DNA of 64,000 bases from Oxytricha trifallax (GCA_000711775.1 ARYC01002638.1:1-64000), one strand, 5' to 3'. Shown: positions 1 to 12,218, numbered from the stretch's first letter. Program-made: numbers and translations. Notes: a model not told the origin generated them from the letters alone.

Positions 1-887
1 GAAAGAGGAAGCAAGATGGAGTCTATGAATGATGCAATGAAGAGAATTTAATCTCAAGATTTAATAGGAAATTTTCGAAGTAAAGAGGACTTTTATAGAT
101 ATTTTGTATAGCAAGGTAAGCTCTTAAGTAAGATTAATAAATCCATTATAGTTGGATTGTTCTTGCCAACTTAAGAGGGAACTAAAATCTCATTCTTAAA
201 AGCCTTACTGAGTGAAGAGAAAAAAGCTTTTAAGTCTAATGAAATTAGGATGATAGAGATACCTAACTACCCTGAAATATCAGTGACAAACCTATATGAC
301 GATGCTATGAGTGATCCGGATGTAGATCTCTACCTTTCATCAAAGCTACAGCTCTCTAATAAGTTGCCAGAGAGAAACTTCTTCTTTGGTGTTCTTGCAA
401 CTCTCTGAAACCTGAGTACTTAAATGAAGTTATTTAAGAAGCTCACAAGAAGCGATACAGCATCTCACCTGAAGAAAAAGAGAAGCAAGGTTAAAATAAG
501 TGATACCTGGCTGTAGGAACTTCAAAAGCATTGTTTCATCTCAAGTAAGCTTAGTCTTCTAACTTTATAGAAAAACCTGGTACTGCTATATACTTGATGA
601 AAGAGCGCAGCAAATTAAACAGAGAGAGAAAGTCTCAAGTAAAGCATGAATTGAGTAAGAGACTCTACAAAGATTTCTAAAAGCCAGACGAGATGAACAT
701 AGATGGGGCTGGCACTTAGAGAAGAAACGTGGGCCCAAGCAAGTCTTAAGAGGAAGAAAGAAAGAGAAGCCAAATCCCTTACGGGCAAATTTAATATGTG
801 AACTTATCCATTCGTTTAAATCTAATACTTATTTATAAACACAAAATATCCCTTCTCTTGTGCACACTTTAGCTTTCTCATCACTGA
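1..887 (+). pseudogene. Decayed TBE accessory ORF (5' end outside window)
   Basis: Frame 1 is open from base 1 under the ciliate code, with a basic, Ser/Lys/Glu-rich product. It meets a TGA at 406-408, continues in another frame, and meets a second TGA at 501-503. Past about 790 it overlaps the 3' end of the convergent transposase, so its true end is uncertain. TBE elements encode two proteins besides the transposase, one of about 22 kDa and one of about 57 kDa with zinc-finger and kinase parts. Which of these this is cannot be settled from the fragment; no zinc-finger pattern is visible. At least one frameshift plus an in-frame stop mark it as inactive in this copy. Confidence 0.5.
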
Positions 888-1897
888 ATCTCTTAGCAGC
901 ACTCTTAATAAAATCGACTATATCTATCTTTAAATCATGCATCAGATGGTAGAGCAGCAATTTCTTATAATGAACTTTCAATAACCCCAATATAATTCAA
1001 TTCCATTAAACTAAGGGCTGTAAGGAACATTAAATACAGGTGTTATATTTAGCCTTTCATATTCCGTCCTTGAGTCTTTAGTTTTATGAACTGACAATTA
1101 TCAACAAACAGAATAATCTCTTAGTCAGCGTACTTATCTCTAAGCTATTGAAAGAACTTAATGTATTATTCAGTCTTTATTGAGCGAGGATGGATAACAT
1201 AAGTCTCGAGACCACTATCTTCACTTATTCCACCTAGAATAGCATGAGTTTAAACCATAACCTTTTAATAATATACTTCAATGTTGCTGTACCTCCTATA
1301 CCAAGACCTTGATATGAAGGTATTAAAAGTGAATACTGCCTCATCAGCGTGTATGAACTTTATATTATGCTCTTAAGACCTCTGCATTTAATCAAATATA
1401 TAATTTAAATTATCCTTATAAAATGGAACATAAAAGTCAATCACTCTCTTAATGCGATTGACTGTCTTGTAAGATATTCCGTTCTTTTTATATATGTTAG
1501 CTATCGATTAAGCAGAGACATGAAGCTCAGGAAATTGGCGATGAAACATCACAGACCTCTAGGCCAGAGAAAAATGAGCCCAGTATTTAAGAGTCTTATC
1601 ATTAATGAGATAATCAATATGATGCTGCTAAAACTTTAGAGGTCTTTTAGGCTTAGAATTAAGCTGCTATCTCTTTAAATTCAATGCTAATAGACAGTGA
1701 GACCTAACAGTAGCAGGAGATTTATGGAGTAGCCTTGCTATAGACGTATAATTCAGAACAGGCTTGAGTAATTCACTATATTCATCACATCCATATCGCA
1801 ACTTAAACAATAAATCTATATACTCACTGTCATAAACAGACCAAACCTCGCATATACTCACTTAAATTACTAATATTTAAACATTAAACCCATACAT
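790..1897 (-). pseudogene. TBE transposase (about 42 kDa class), decayed copy
   Basis: The ORF starts at ATG 1897 (or an in-frame GTG at 1861). An N-terminal helix-turn-helix-like stretch (SIARLLHKSPATVRSH) is followed by a DDE catalytic layout: HADEAVF supplies the first Asp, ILFVDNCQF the second, and FNGIELYWGY the Glu. This matches the Tc1/mariner-like transposase of TBE elements, whose activity is used for genome rearrangement in Oxytricha (family knowledge). The copy is broken: there is a 1-nt frameshift near 1085-1095 just after the second Asp, and a TGA at 978-980 in place of an expected sense codon right after the Glu motif. Confidence 0.7.
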
Positions 1898-1975
1898 AAA
1901 CCCTATTAAAACCCTAATAAAGTATGCACTAATAGTCTACTTTTATCAATCAAAAACTCAATCAAACTACTGAAA

Positions 1976-1991
1976 GGGTTTTGGGGTTTTG
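1976..1991. repeat. Telomere-like G4T4 terminus of the TBE element
   Basis: The sequence is GGGTTTTGGGGTTTTG, followed immediately by ATT. It matches the expected TBE end: C4A4-type repeat on the opposite strand, with insertion at ANT. The boundary is supported because open coding sequence in a different composition begins right after it. Confidence 0.75.
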
Positions 1992-4224
1992 ATTGATATC
2001 ATTCTATAAAGGTGAATCGATCTCTGAGGAGGTCAAATGGGCGAAATAGATTAGGAAGTTATATAAGTATCTCGCTTTAATGGATAAAACGAAATATCTT
2101 GAACCGAAATTTTCTGAAACTTTAGAGCCATTCTCTTCATTCTTAAAGAAACATTTGGTAAGTCTAAAAAAATAGTATGCTTATAACTTTGATTTCTATT
2201 ATATCTTGAATAAATTTAATATCATTAACTGATGAATATAGGAAATGGATAATAACTCAACCATAACTTCAAACCTCTCTCACTTCCTTGATAACAGGTC
2301 TGAGATCTCTCGTAAAAACTCGGTCTCCCCTAATAAACTGCAACTATCACAAAATCTATCAAACTATACCAATTAGTAAATGCAAGAGATAGATACATTA
2401 CTTCAATCCAAATCAAGTATTAAGCCACAAGAAATGCTTTATAACGACAGAAATGGTCGTCAAATTAACTAAACTTCCAATTCTATTCACCCAAATTAAG
2501 AGATCTCTCCATCTAGAAATTTATAGGGTAGTTTCAAACATTCACTCTCAATGAGCAACAAACATCAGGATTTAGCTGGTTCAAGAAACAGAAAAATCAG
2601 TCAAATCTCTTAAACTTAAAATCAATAACAAAAGTATAGCAGTTTAGCAAATCAATCTGTAACAAGCAGAAATAATGATCACAATCATAGTTAGATCTCA
2701 AATAATGAAGAACTTGCATCAAACAGCGCTATCAATCAAAATTTGATGTTGAATTAATCGAAGGAGTTTCAGAAGAGATCAGATAATAATTTTAATCATG
2801 AAAAGTTTAATGCATCCACCACACGTAACAACAATCAAGTTTAAAATAAGAATGTGAAGAGTTAACTGAATCGATCGTATAATAATACTTCTTTTTCTGG
2901 CAAGTAACAGCCTTTGAATATTTTAAGCAAGGATGAAAGAGAGAAAACAAGTTAAGTTACAGATTTCTAAGCAAGTATAGTCGGTGGTGGAAATATTCAA
3001 TAGATACGAAAAGTTGCTAAAAACGTTGAGAAAATTATGATGAATAATTAAAATCGAGGGCTTTCCCCTCTTAAAGCCAATGTTAAAGCGCCTATGACTG
3101 CTGTAAGAATGCGGAAACGCACAAATAACACTAAAGATATGAATAACAATTCCAACAGTAATTTACTTAGCAATGCTTTAGACAGTAAGGGAAACATTGT
3201 AGAAAGGCAAGATGAAGACGACGACTTGAACTCCTCTAGCAATAGCAATTAGATTTTGAACAAATTTCAAAAGAAGAATATAGGTTAACAATATAGAAAG
3301 GATTCTGCATAAAACACACAGCATAGTATCATAGAAGAAAGCGAAGATAGTATACGAAAGTAAATAGTTCAAACTTATGGAGCTGATGAGGATTTGCAGA
3401 TGAAAAATGAAAGAGCTGTATTAAAGCAAAATTTGAAAATCAAGTAACATTTATCAGCTTCTAATCGTAAATATGCCTCTCAACCTCGAGGCACTACCTT
3501 CATCAAAGCTATAGATAAGTATTCTGGTTTACCAGAAATAGGAGGCAGAGCTTCAAATATAACTCAACGAGAAGGATTTAACACAAAACCTAGAGACAGA
3601 TAACTATCTTCGATATCTTCTTAATCAGCAAGGAGTCTAAGGTCAAACACTGATATAAACTTCCAGAATAACTCTAGACATTCATCTAAACGCAATAATT
3701 TGCTTAAAATGAGCTATAAAATGTCCTTAATACCCCCATCTAGTGAATAACTCTACAAAAGAAATGGCAATATGCTTAGTCATGCAACTGCGACTGAATC
3801 TAGAAAGTTCAAATCTAAGTATGTAAAGAATGTTATGCAAATCAATTAGTCAATGATGGGCATTGCAACATCATCAAACCAATAAATGAATCACAATTAA
3901 ACTTTCAATTTGCCTTCCTAACATTAAGTACAGCATTAAAACTCTGCTTTTCATGATAATTAAAACCTTTCACAAAATTTGTAGAATAACAATCATTAAG
4001 AAAATAGCGATTTATAAAACGCAGATCAACAGCTAAACACTTTATTAACTCATAACAATGATTCTCATGATAATATTGATAATACTTATACAACTCAGTA
4101 GGTACCAGCTAAAAGTGCTCCTGCTAAGAGCAAACGAAAGAAATCCAAGAAAAATAAGCAAAACTATGTGGGAGGGATTGGAGAGTGGAGTGTCTATAAA
4201 CAACCTCCCAATTTTGTGTTTTGA
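1992..4224 (+). CDS. Low-complexity Asn/Ser/Gln-rich protein, 3' part
   Basis: The frame is open from the TBE junction (phase: TTG at 1993) to TGA 4222-4224, broken only by an intron at 2158-2241 (GTAAGT...ATAG). The first exon is charged and folded-looking (KQIRKLYKYLALMDKTKYLE). The second, about 660 codons, is Asn/Ser/Gln/Lys-rich with basic clusters (KSKRKKSKKNK near the C-terminus). No family is recognised. No start codon precedes it in this frame, so the 5' coding segment(s) must lie left of the TBE, outside the window. Many TAA/TAG glutamines are present and there are no internal TGAs. Confidence 0.75.
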
Positions 4225-4478
4225 ATAAAAATACAAAAGAAATAAGTATGAGTTTCATATATAAATTTATTTTTCTTAATTTAATAAAAGTTCTAAATGA
4301 TTATTGATAGTTTTTAGAGAAAGAGGAATTAAAAGTAAAGTTAATGAAATATTTGAAATTAATTTTAACAACATAATTAATTATAATTTTTATTATCACG
4401 GAAAGGGAAACTATTTCAAATTACCTTGCTTTTTTATATTCTTTTTATATAATATATTGTGGTAATACATTGATTAAA

Positions 4479-7400
4479 ATGCAACACAGCTAACATCTGA
4501 ATCACAATAATGTAAATAACAGCAATTATAGTATGATGCACAATTAGCATCAACAGCAACAGTCCTTTGTATCACCATTAAGAGGAGCTGTGCCTACCAA
4601 TACCAATGCTTTGCACCATCATGAATTTAATAATTATTATTATTATTAAGATCATATATTATAATAAATAATTCCAAATAATATTGATTCATAATATTAT
4701 TACATAATATTAATATATATATTTTTAATCATATGGTAGGAATGGGAAGTAGCAGCAATATGAGAAATGTGAGTAGTTCCCCTTTCATCTAAAAGAAAAG
4801 AAATGAGGTAAGTTAAGAAAAAGACTAAAGAATAATTTTTAATAGAAAATATACAGTAAATATATCAAATCTATAAAAAACTAAGTATTGATAGTGAAAT
4901 TTTTATGCATCCATTTGATAGATTTAGGAATGACAGATATTTTGTTCGTTAAAACATTAGTTTATCATCGAAATTGTTAATTTATAGAATGTTTTATAGA
5001 AAAGCTAATAAAGGTCAGGTAATGCCATGAACCCAGTGAGCATGACTTTAGGACATAGCAGTGATTAATTCACAGAAGAGGACTTGAATAGAATGGTCTC
5101 CTACAACCAGATAAAGTAAGTAAATTGCATAATTATAAGAATTCCATGTTATTATTTACATGCAAAACTGAATATTCTGATTGTTTATTAACTTACAATT
5201 TTATAACAGTTTAGACAATTAAGAGAGGCAGTACTATCAGATATTAGAATCTGAAAAGCAATAGCTAAAAAAGAAAGAAGTAGCCAGCAGAGAAATAATT
5301 GCTGAAATTTCCAGAAAATTAAAGCAAACTGAGAAGAAGGCTACTGAAGAATCTAAGGTAACCTTGGAGTACAAGAAGAGACACGATTAAATGAAGAAAA
5401 AGCTTGATAAATCTCAGAAGGACAAGCAGGAAAACGTCAATCAACTCAAAAGTCTCTTCGTTTTGTTTACATAGTAGAGGAAAGCTTTAGAACTATCTAT
5501 TCAAAAGTCTAAGAAATTAGATGAAGATAATGCCAGATTGGAGTAGAGGAACAAAAACCTGGAGGAGCAGCATAAAATGTTCTACTCTAGGATTGAGCAA
5601 TTAGAGTAAGACCGAGAGGTGCTCTTAGCCAAACATAAACGAGATAAGGATTAACTGTAATAAGAGGTTGAAGAGAAGAGACACATACTTAAGCAGTACG
5701 AGCTTGAGTACAAGGAAATTGGCAATTAGAAGTTAATGATGAAAAAGCAGTTGGATGAGTATGAGAACAAAATCAAGAAGCTTATTCTGGAGTTTGAAGA
5801 GGAGTCAAAGAAGCACATTAGAGAGCTGAATGAAGTACATGAGCAATATCGGGGATATAAGACTACTTCAATGGAACTAGAGTAGAGAATTCAGTCGTAT
5901 AAAGCTGACTAGCAGAAAGCAATGCAAGGGGAAAGAGAAGCCAAGAAGGAAGTACACAGGCTGAGATTAGAGAATGATGAATTAATGGAGAAGGTGAGGT
6001 TTATGGATCACAGATACAACACACTCATTCAAAAAATGGGAGTGTCACAAGAAGACTTGCAAGCCATAGATGAACTTATGAGGTAAAGTGAGGCTTACTA
6101 TCCATCAAATGGAGACGACGATGAAGACGAAGATGATCAATATAAGTTTAGTTAATAAACTTTCTATTTTGAGATGAAGAGGCCTAAGTTGTTTAATAGA
6201 AACATCAATCTAAAGTCCCAGCAGCAGTACCAGTTGATTAACATACTCTCCAAAACATGAGAGACCAATTGAACAATTAATATGCTCAGCAATAAATGCA
6301 CTTAGCTAACAACTACATGAACTAAGACGATGAGGACGAAGATGTTTATGGCGATGAAGATAATGATGAAATCGATCCAGATCTCCTAGCATAAGCTCAA
6401 GCTTAACTCTATCAGCAACAAATGCAGCTACAACAATAGCAACAACAGCAGCCAATCAGTGGTGTGATTAGTGGAGAGTAGACAATCGAATAGAGCGACA
6501 ATAATCGCAACAAACGATAAACTAACATTGAAGTGCTTGATGACGAAATGTCTTTGAGATAGTATCAACAACAGAATCAGTAACTCAAACTTAACCCAGA
6601 TGACAGCGAAGAAATGATCATTGGAGGGAATAATGGAGATAACATGGGTGGTTCTGATGAATCAGAGAGCGAGGATTTGTTGAAGAAGTTAATTGAAAAC
6701 ATTGGAGGAAACCCTAAATGCTTTAAAATTATCTGAATTATATCTTAGAGTTGATGTTTTTCTCTCTCTAAATCATATTGAATTACATTAATTAACCAAG
6801 CATCATATTAAAGTATTTTTAGGAAACCCAGCACTTTAAAACATCTACATCAGAGACTAGTTCAAATTAGATCAGATCAAGCAAGAATCAGACTTGCACG
6901 ACTACAAGAATCTTTTAAATTCCATGGCAGCTTTATTCTACACAAATCATCGTTTGAGTGATGTAACAGTCATGTTTTACCTGTGGAGAGAGACAGCAAT
7001 GCAGAAACAAAAAGAAAAGCTTATGCAAGAGCAGCAGCAATAAATTGAAGAACAGCAGAGGTAGTAGTAGCAGCAGATGGAGCTATAGAATCAGAGTTCC
7101 AGCAAGAAAAAATCTTCGCAGAAAAATAAACAGGGTAGTAACAAACTTCAACCTCCTGGTGGCATCAAAATTGATACTGACTTGGCAAACCAAGATATGT
7201 ATAGGAATTATGAGGATCTAAATGATTAGCAGTAGCTCCCTAATTATTTAAAATTCATATAATATAAACATCTTAACAGACTAAATTTAGTTATGAGGAT
7301 AAATTCGTTCAGGTTTTTATATTTTCTAATTTCACAGATGAAGACTCACCTAGTGAAATCCAAAAAGACTAGAAATTGCTCCAAAACATGATGATCCACA

Positions 7401-7929
7401 TAGAAGGAGATGAAGACGATTAGATGAACCCACTGAAGGAAGATGATATTGAAATTAATTTTGACATTAGAGAAGACCCAGACGAGAAGAGAGATAAGAA
7501 AAACAGGAGGTTAATCTAAGATCTTAAACAAGTTGGACCTTACTCTTTCCATAATTTAATAATCAATCATATGTTTAAACATATTATTTACTCTAAGCAG
7601 ATATTGAACTACACTTACCCACCACTGTTGTATCAAAGAGGAGATGACGAAGAAGACGAGGAAGATGATCCCAATGCTGATGGTCTACCAGATTTAGTCC
7701 AAGATTACCAATAAAAATATATATATGATACTATATTTGAGATTACGATGAAGACGATGACATTTAGGAGCTGATTAAAGGCGGTGGTGGTGGCATCAAC
7801 AACGAAGACCTCTATGCCAAATTGCAGGATGTGGCTTAGGGCAAGGACAGTCATAAGAAACAGCAATATATCGAGCAGATCGATGATGATGGCAATGTCT
7901 ACCTTGTAGACCCTAATCAACAACATTGA
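4479..7929 (+). CDS. Coiled-coil protein with acidic C-terminal half, function unknown
   Basis: The start ATG at 4479 opens a His/Gln-rich leader. Two introns (4808-4999 and 5116-5209, both GTAAGT...AG) precede about 300 residues of heptad-rich coiled coil (for example EKKATEESKVTLEYKKRHDQ), then Asp/Glu-rich and Gln-rich stretches. Five IESs interrupt the frame, and each is resolved by a pointer that restores the reading. The first candidate stop is TGA 7927-7929. A further acidic segment at 8430-8697 could be the true last coding segment. Coiled coil plus acidic regions suggests a structural or scaffold protein, which is inference only. No catalytic domain is visible. Confidence 0.75.
4623..4732 (+). 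other. IES, pointer ATCAT
   Basis: ATCAT at 4618-4622 and 4728-4732 flanks AT-rich DNA. Joining gives LHHHMVGMGSS in one frame of the coiled-coil gene. Confidence 0.65.
6128..6180 (+). other. IES (53 bp), pointer GATGAAGA
   Basis: The 8 bp repeat lies at 6120-6127 and 6173-6180. Joining reads GDDDEEAQVV and restores the downstream frame. Confidence 0.8.
6715..6829 (+). other. IES (115 bp), pointer GGAAACCC
   Basis: The 8 bp repeat lies at 6707-6714 and 6822-6829. Joining reads IGGNPALQNIYIRDQ, removing an in-frame TGA. Confidence 0.8.
7218..7300 (+). other. IES (83 bp), pointer TTATGAGGAT
   Basis: The 10 bp repeat lies at 7208-7217 and 7291-7300. Joining gives YRNYEDKFVQVF and connects to the downstream acidic frame. 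Confidence 0.75.
7709..7746 (+). other. IES (38 bp), pointer GATTAC
   Basis: GATTAC lies at 7703-7708 and 7741-7746. Joining gives VQDYDEDDDIQEL and removes a frameshift. Confidence 0.8.
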
Positions 7930-8429
7930 GTGTATAGATTTAGTAAATATTCAAAAATCTACCAAATTGAATAGTAATAATAATCAAGAGTAAAGGATTA
8001 TTGTAATTATTAATTTAGTTTACGAGTTTAGTCAATAAAATATTAATTTTAAGATATCTCGTATTTTATATTACATTACTTTAATGAAAACTTATTTTCA
8101 TGTTTATTAGTACTCATAATATTTCTGAATTTTAATTATTAATCAATAAATATTGCTCATTTCTTAAGTCCTGCATTTGTGATTGGTTTAATTTTAATTA
8201 CATATAACGAACAATAAATTTATAAAAGTTTAATATAGTTTTCATTAAAACATTAGTTCATATATAACTCATAAAAGTTATTCATATATACTATACTTAC
8301 ACTCAGATATGTTTTTTAATTTAAATATAAAACACAAAAATTATAAATCTAAATTTTTGATTATTTACTCATTCGCTGGCAAATCTAAGTAATTTTACTG
8401 ATTCTATAAGTGCTCACTCTTTATAACTT

Positions 8430-8697
8430 TTATGTGAATGAGTATGGTGATGAGCAGTATGAATAAGACGACAATGATATCGACGGGAGACCAGCGGTTA
8501 TGATGGGGAACGACATGAACGAAGACGAGCTGCAAGAATACATGGACGATGACGAATTCCTGCAGATGATGGAGCAAGAAGCAGCAGCAGGCAGGATGAA
8601 CGGGATATTAATGCAAGACATGCTCCAGCAGCAGAATTCCACTATCATTAATGACAGTCAAAATACCAGTTTAGAAGAGGGATTTGGGGTAGAGTGA
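8430..8697 (+). CDS. Acidic Gln/Met-rich coding segment, probable last segment of the 4479-7929 gene
   Basis: About 88 codons are open in one frame (NEYGDEQYEQDDNDIDG... ending EEGFGVE) to TGA 8695-8697, with codon use and acidity like the gene upstream. It has no convincing start of its own. In-frame joining to the upstream gene is possible through a shared ATGT (7893 region with 8432 region, giving DGNVNEYGDEQ) or a shared GATGA. Either would make 7886-8440 an IES of about 540 bp and turn the 7927 TGA into eliminated DNA. Alternatively this is a separate small gene. RNA evidence would decide. Confidence 0.5.
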
Positions 8698-9383
8698 AAA
8701 AGAATTCATATAAAAAACGATTAACAATGAAAAAGAATCTAAATAGGTTCTAAGGAGATTGTGAATGATTGAAATATGATTACAATTTTTAACTTGAAAT
8801 ACTTATTATGTGAAATAACTATTACTTTAATTTTTGATAGATTATAATTTTAACACATTCTTTAACAATAAATTGTTATTTATAGTTTCTAATTCTTATG
8901 AAAAACTATACTTAGTCTGTGATTTTCTACCTTCTAACTCTATAAAAAAATCCTATAATTATCAAAAGTATTGGAGCTTGCTTTTTCAATAAATCCTTTT
9001 TTAACATTTAAAATAAATTCACACTTTAACTAATACAACTTCATCAGATTCAAATAATAATGAAACTTTAGATTCTTAACGATATTTCTAAATTTTTAGG
9101 AAGTGATTAGTAATATAGAATTGATGATTAAAATAATGAATTTATATTAATCACGCAGTTTAATAGAAATATGAGATTATATAAACCTAATTAAATTGAA
9201 GTAATATATTTCATTTTAATTACTAAAAGTTTATATCTTAAACACATCCAAAATGAAATACTCAAAAATATATAGTTATCATAACATTCATAATTGTATA
9301 CTAAAATGTGAAGTATTTAAGGAAATCAAATCATTAACGATAAATCTAAAATTGATATATTAAAGACTTAAAAATTATGAGGT
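8698..9383. other. AT-rich intergenic DNA
   Basis: About 690 bp of very AT-rich sequence with no frame of coding character. It separates a rightward gene end from the leftward decarboxylase gene end. I see no RNA gene or repeat in it. Confidence 0.6.
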
Positions 9384-11014
9384 TCATGGATAAATATCAA
9401 TTTCATTCTTTGTAATATCTCTGGTATCCTATCTCTTTCTAATGACCTTGATCTAGACACTTTCAAAGTCCTCTATATCTATGTCTCCAACAACTAAAAC
9501 TTCAGCAATTTCAGGGAAAGAGTTGTAGTTTTTCAAACTCATAGATGAGCAGTAGGCGCCTGTACCCTTAATCACAAGTTTATCACCGATTGATGGCAAT
9601 AAAAGGGGGATTTCTTCTGGAGTTTCCCCTTCACCTGATTTGCAGGAAAGTAAATCACCGCTTTCACAACAGTGACCCACTACTACACACTAAACTAAGA
9701 TATTAGTAGAAATGAATCTAATAGTATTGTTGTATTCATGTATACGACTATTATTTTAAACAACTGGTAAATCTTTTTAAGAGGATTGATCTTAACCAAG
9801 CTTAACAATCTTAATTTAATGCTAGGCACCATAGAGTGATGGTCTAGTTATATCATTTAAACCTGAATTAACTTTAACAAATTGAAAGCCTGGCTCCTCA
9901 TGAGACTAGTTCTTTGTGCTAACCATATCTACTATTTCACATAGTAGAATACCTGAGTTTGCTACTAGGAATGTTCCTGGCTCAATTTCAAGTTTTAAAT
10001 TTCTTTGATTTTACTGGTTGAATTCATTGATCTAATTTACTGTATACTGACCGAGTAGCTCAATTAAATCTATCAATTACTAAATCACAAATTATCTTTA
10101 CTAGATTTAATGAATGTTGGTCTCTAAGTCTTTCTCAGTTCTCGCTATCTTGAATCCACCTCCAATATTTAAGACTTCTACATCCTTGAATTTATCTTTG
10201 ATAAAGCCAAGTTGTACATCTGCTATGTGTAACCAATTCTTTGGATCAGTACCAGCCCCTATATGTGAATGCAACTTCTTGATTTTAATGCCAAGACTCT
10301 CACTTAACTCAAGAATTTCATCTATCTGCTCAAACCATATACCAAAACTGTATTCAGGGCCTGACACTATAGTTTTCTTGCTTGCTCCAGATCCTTAACC
10401 AGGATTTATTCTAATGCCCTCAACTTAACTTCTAAACTTACTGTGTGCAAGAGACTCGAGTTGATATTTGCTGCTAGCAACTATCTTGATTTTGTCGTGA
10501 CCTTCAAGTTTTTCGAGATAAGCCAAGCTTTTTGGGGTGATCTCCTAGGTAACTAATTCAATTCTTGTAGGGTTTATACCAGCACGTAAGACTCTTTCAA
10601 CTTCATAAATAGAGCTGCAATCAAAATGAAGCCCTAGTCTTTCAAAAGTCTTAAGGATACTCACATTTGAACAAGATTTCATTCATTAATTTCAAATTAA
10701 GTCTCAACTTTAATAAGAGGTATTAAGTTTATATACTTGTAATTTCTTTATTCAAAAGTTATTAAGCTTTGAAATTATCATTATATACTTATTATTTATA
10801 TTGCAAACCTGATGTTAGTATCATTACCAAATCCTTGTCTCAATAGTCCTACAGATTTCTCAAGTTCACTCTGGAAATAAATGTATACTGGTGTCTCGTC
10901 TTGGACCGTTTCTATAACTTTTGTAAGCAATTTATCCAGATTTTCTGATTCAAAGGGTGTCTTTGAAGGAGCCCTTTTGAAGTTAATTTCTTGTGCATGA
11001 ATTTGGTCCACCAT
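9384..11014 (-). CDS. lysA: Diaminopimelate decarboxylase (LysA family, PLP enzyme)
   Basis: The product decarboxylates meso-diaminopimelate to lysine in family members. ATG 11014 opens a start peptide with TPVYIYFQSEL. After IES removal the PLP-lysine motif reads RFAMKSCSNVSIL, aligning with the YAVKANSN motif of the family. It is followed by a fold-III barrel (KKLHSHIGAGTDPKNW, LNIGGGFKI) and the C-terminal domain with EPGTFLVANSGILLC, HCCESGDLL and GAYCSSMSLKNYNS, all typical of LysA rather than ornithine decarboxylase. The stop is TGA 9384-9386. About 500 residues is slightly longer than bacterial LysA. TAA/TAG glutamines throughout rule out bacterial contamination. A single IES is resolved. 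Confidence 0.9.
10684..10802 (-). other. IES (about 119 bp), pointer AAT
   Basis: ATT on the plus strand lies at 10681-10683 and 10800-10802. Removing one copy plus the interior joins RFA to MKSCSN, restoring the decarboxylase PLP-lysine motif. Confidence 0.75.
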
Positions 11015-11334
11015 TAAACTATGTTCAATATCTTTTTAGATTTGTTTTAAATAGCAATTAATTATATTGATCAATAAAAGTTTATATGTATATTTATTTA
11101 GTTTTTCCTTGAATTTTTATGTTTTAAATAAGACCATATTTGTGTATTTCCCGTTTAAAATAAATACTTTGTTTATATATCTTAAACACATAATTTGTAT
11201 TGTATAATTATTTGGAAGAATTAAAGCTTGATAAGCTCTTGTTAGTGAAGACAAGGATAGAGCTGCCTTTTAACGGGACTACTCGTCTCCAAACCTAAAC
11301 TAAACGATGTGCAAATTGCACGATCCCCATTCGT

Positions 11335-11852
11335 TCATCTGTAAGACTTCTGGAATCTGGCTCTGGCACCTTTACCACCGAACTTCTTTGGCTCATTAGT
11401 ATAATAATTTACTATAGAATTCGAATTAAATAGGAGTTAAGTTCCCGAAACTTAAATTCAATAAAAATAAAGATGGGCTCGCATCTTCTTGGGTCGGTAA
11501 CGAGGAGGGTCTTGTCGTATTGAAGGAATATGTCCTTAAGTTCTCTTCTTGACTGCTCATCGTGATATTTTTGGTAGTAAGCGAGGAGAGCCTTGGAGAT
11601 GGCTTGTCTGATGGCGAAGACTTAGTTTGAAGGACCACCACCTCTAACGCGCACTCTCATATTGAGGTCCTTGAACCTGTTACCTCCAACCAAGAAAATT
11701 GGCTCGTAGAGCTTGAGTCTGAGAGACTCTGGTTCAACGAGGTTTAGGGCCTTACCGTTGACTCTGATATGTCCAGTTCCGTTGGTGCAGTAAGCGACTG
11801 CGGTGGCGTTCTTCTTTCTGCCGAAAGTTTGTACTGACTTAATTTCACTCAT
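11335..11852 (-). CDS. RPS16: 40S ribosomal protein S16 (uS9)
   Basis: This is a component of the small ribosomal subunit near the decoding site. From ATG 11852 it reads [60 protein letters not shown] and ends FQKSYR then TGA 11335-11337. The length is the normal size for the family and the conserved C-terminal KSYR is present. One IES splits the codons of RRCEP/KK. The gene runs the same way as the decarboxylase gene downstream, with about 320 bp between them. Confidence 0.96.
11395..11480 (-). other. IES (86 bp), pointer GAGCC
   Basis: GGCTC on the plus strand lies at 11390-11394 and 11476-11480. Collapsing it restores RRCEPKKFGG of uS9. No GT...AG intron ends are available here. Confidence 0.9.
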
Positions 11853-12218
11853 CTTCAACAAGGATATGTGATCGCAATGAAGCTAACCTTAAATAATAAT
11901 TAATAACAAATTTCTACCCTATTTAAATAGTCTAATATAATTAACTCAATAATTTATGAGGGGGAGTAAGGAAATTTAAAGAATTTTCCATATAAGCTTA
12001 TTTGTTTATGAGATTCGTCATAAATTATATAAAAACCTTACCCTCTTTATAATTATTAGCAAATTGTATATTCAAATTATTAAGAAAAAATTAAGGTTAT
12101 ATATCACTCTTATTTTATATACACGCAACTTATTGCTTATCATTTTAAACATTATATATAAGTTTTTTTTCTTTCTGTAATTTCAATCATTTGATATAAG
12201 ACTTTCAAAGACTCTCTC
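11853..12218. other. Intergenic, promoter side of RPS16
   Basis: About 365 bp of AT-rich DNA between the S16 start and the stop of the next leftward gene. No coding frame and no recognisable element. Confidence 0.5.

Larger units (their letters stand above)
1..1991. mobile_element. TBE-type germline transposon, right end (left end outside window)
   Basis: The segment carries two convergent decayed ORFs and ends at 1991 in a telomere-like repeat (GGGTTTTGGGGTTTTG, 1976-1991) followed by ATT. TBE elements of oxytrichid ciliates are germline-limited Tc1/mariner-class transposons whose inverted ends carry C4A4/G4T4 repeats and which insert at ANT; that is family knowledge. The leftward ORF has a DDE-type transposase layout. 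Coding sequence of the next gene resumes directly at the terminus, so the element lies between coding segments of that gene and must be removed in the somatic nucleus. Confidence 0.8.

Noticed and set aside
9384..11014. Bacterial contamination as the source of the LysA gene
   Set aside because: The frame uses TAA/TAG as Gln throughout, is AT-rich like its neighbours, ends in TGA and contains a pointer-bounded IES.
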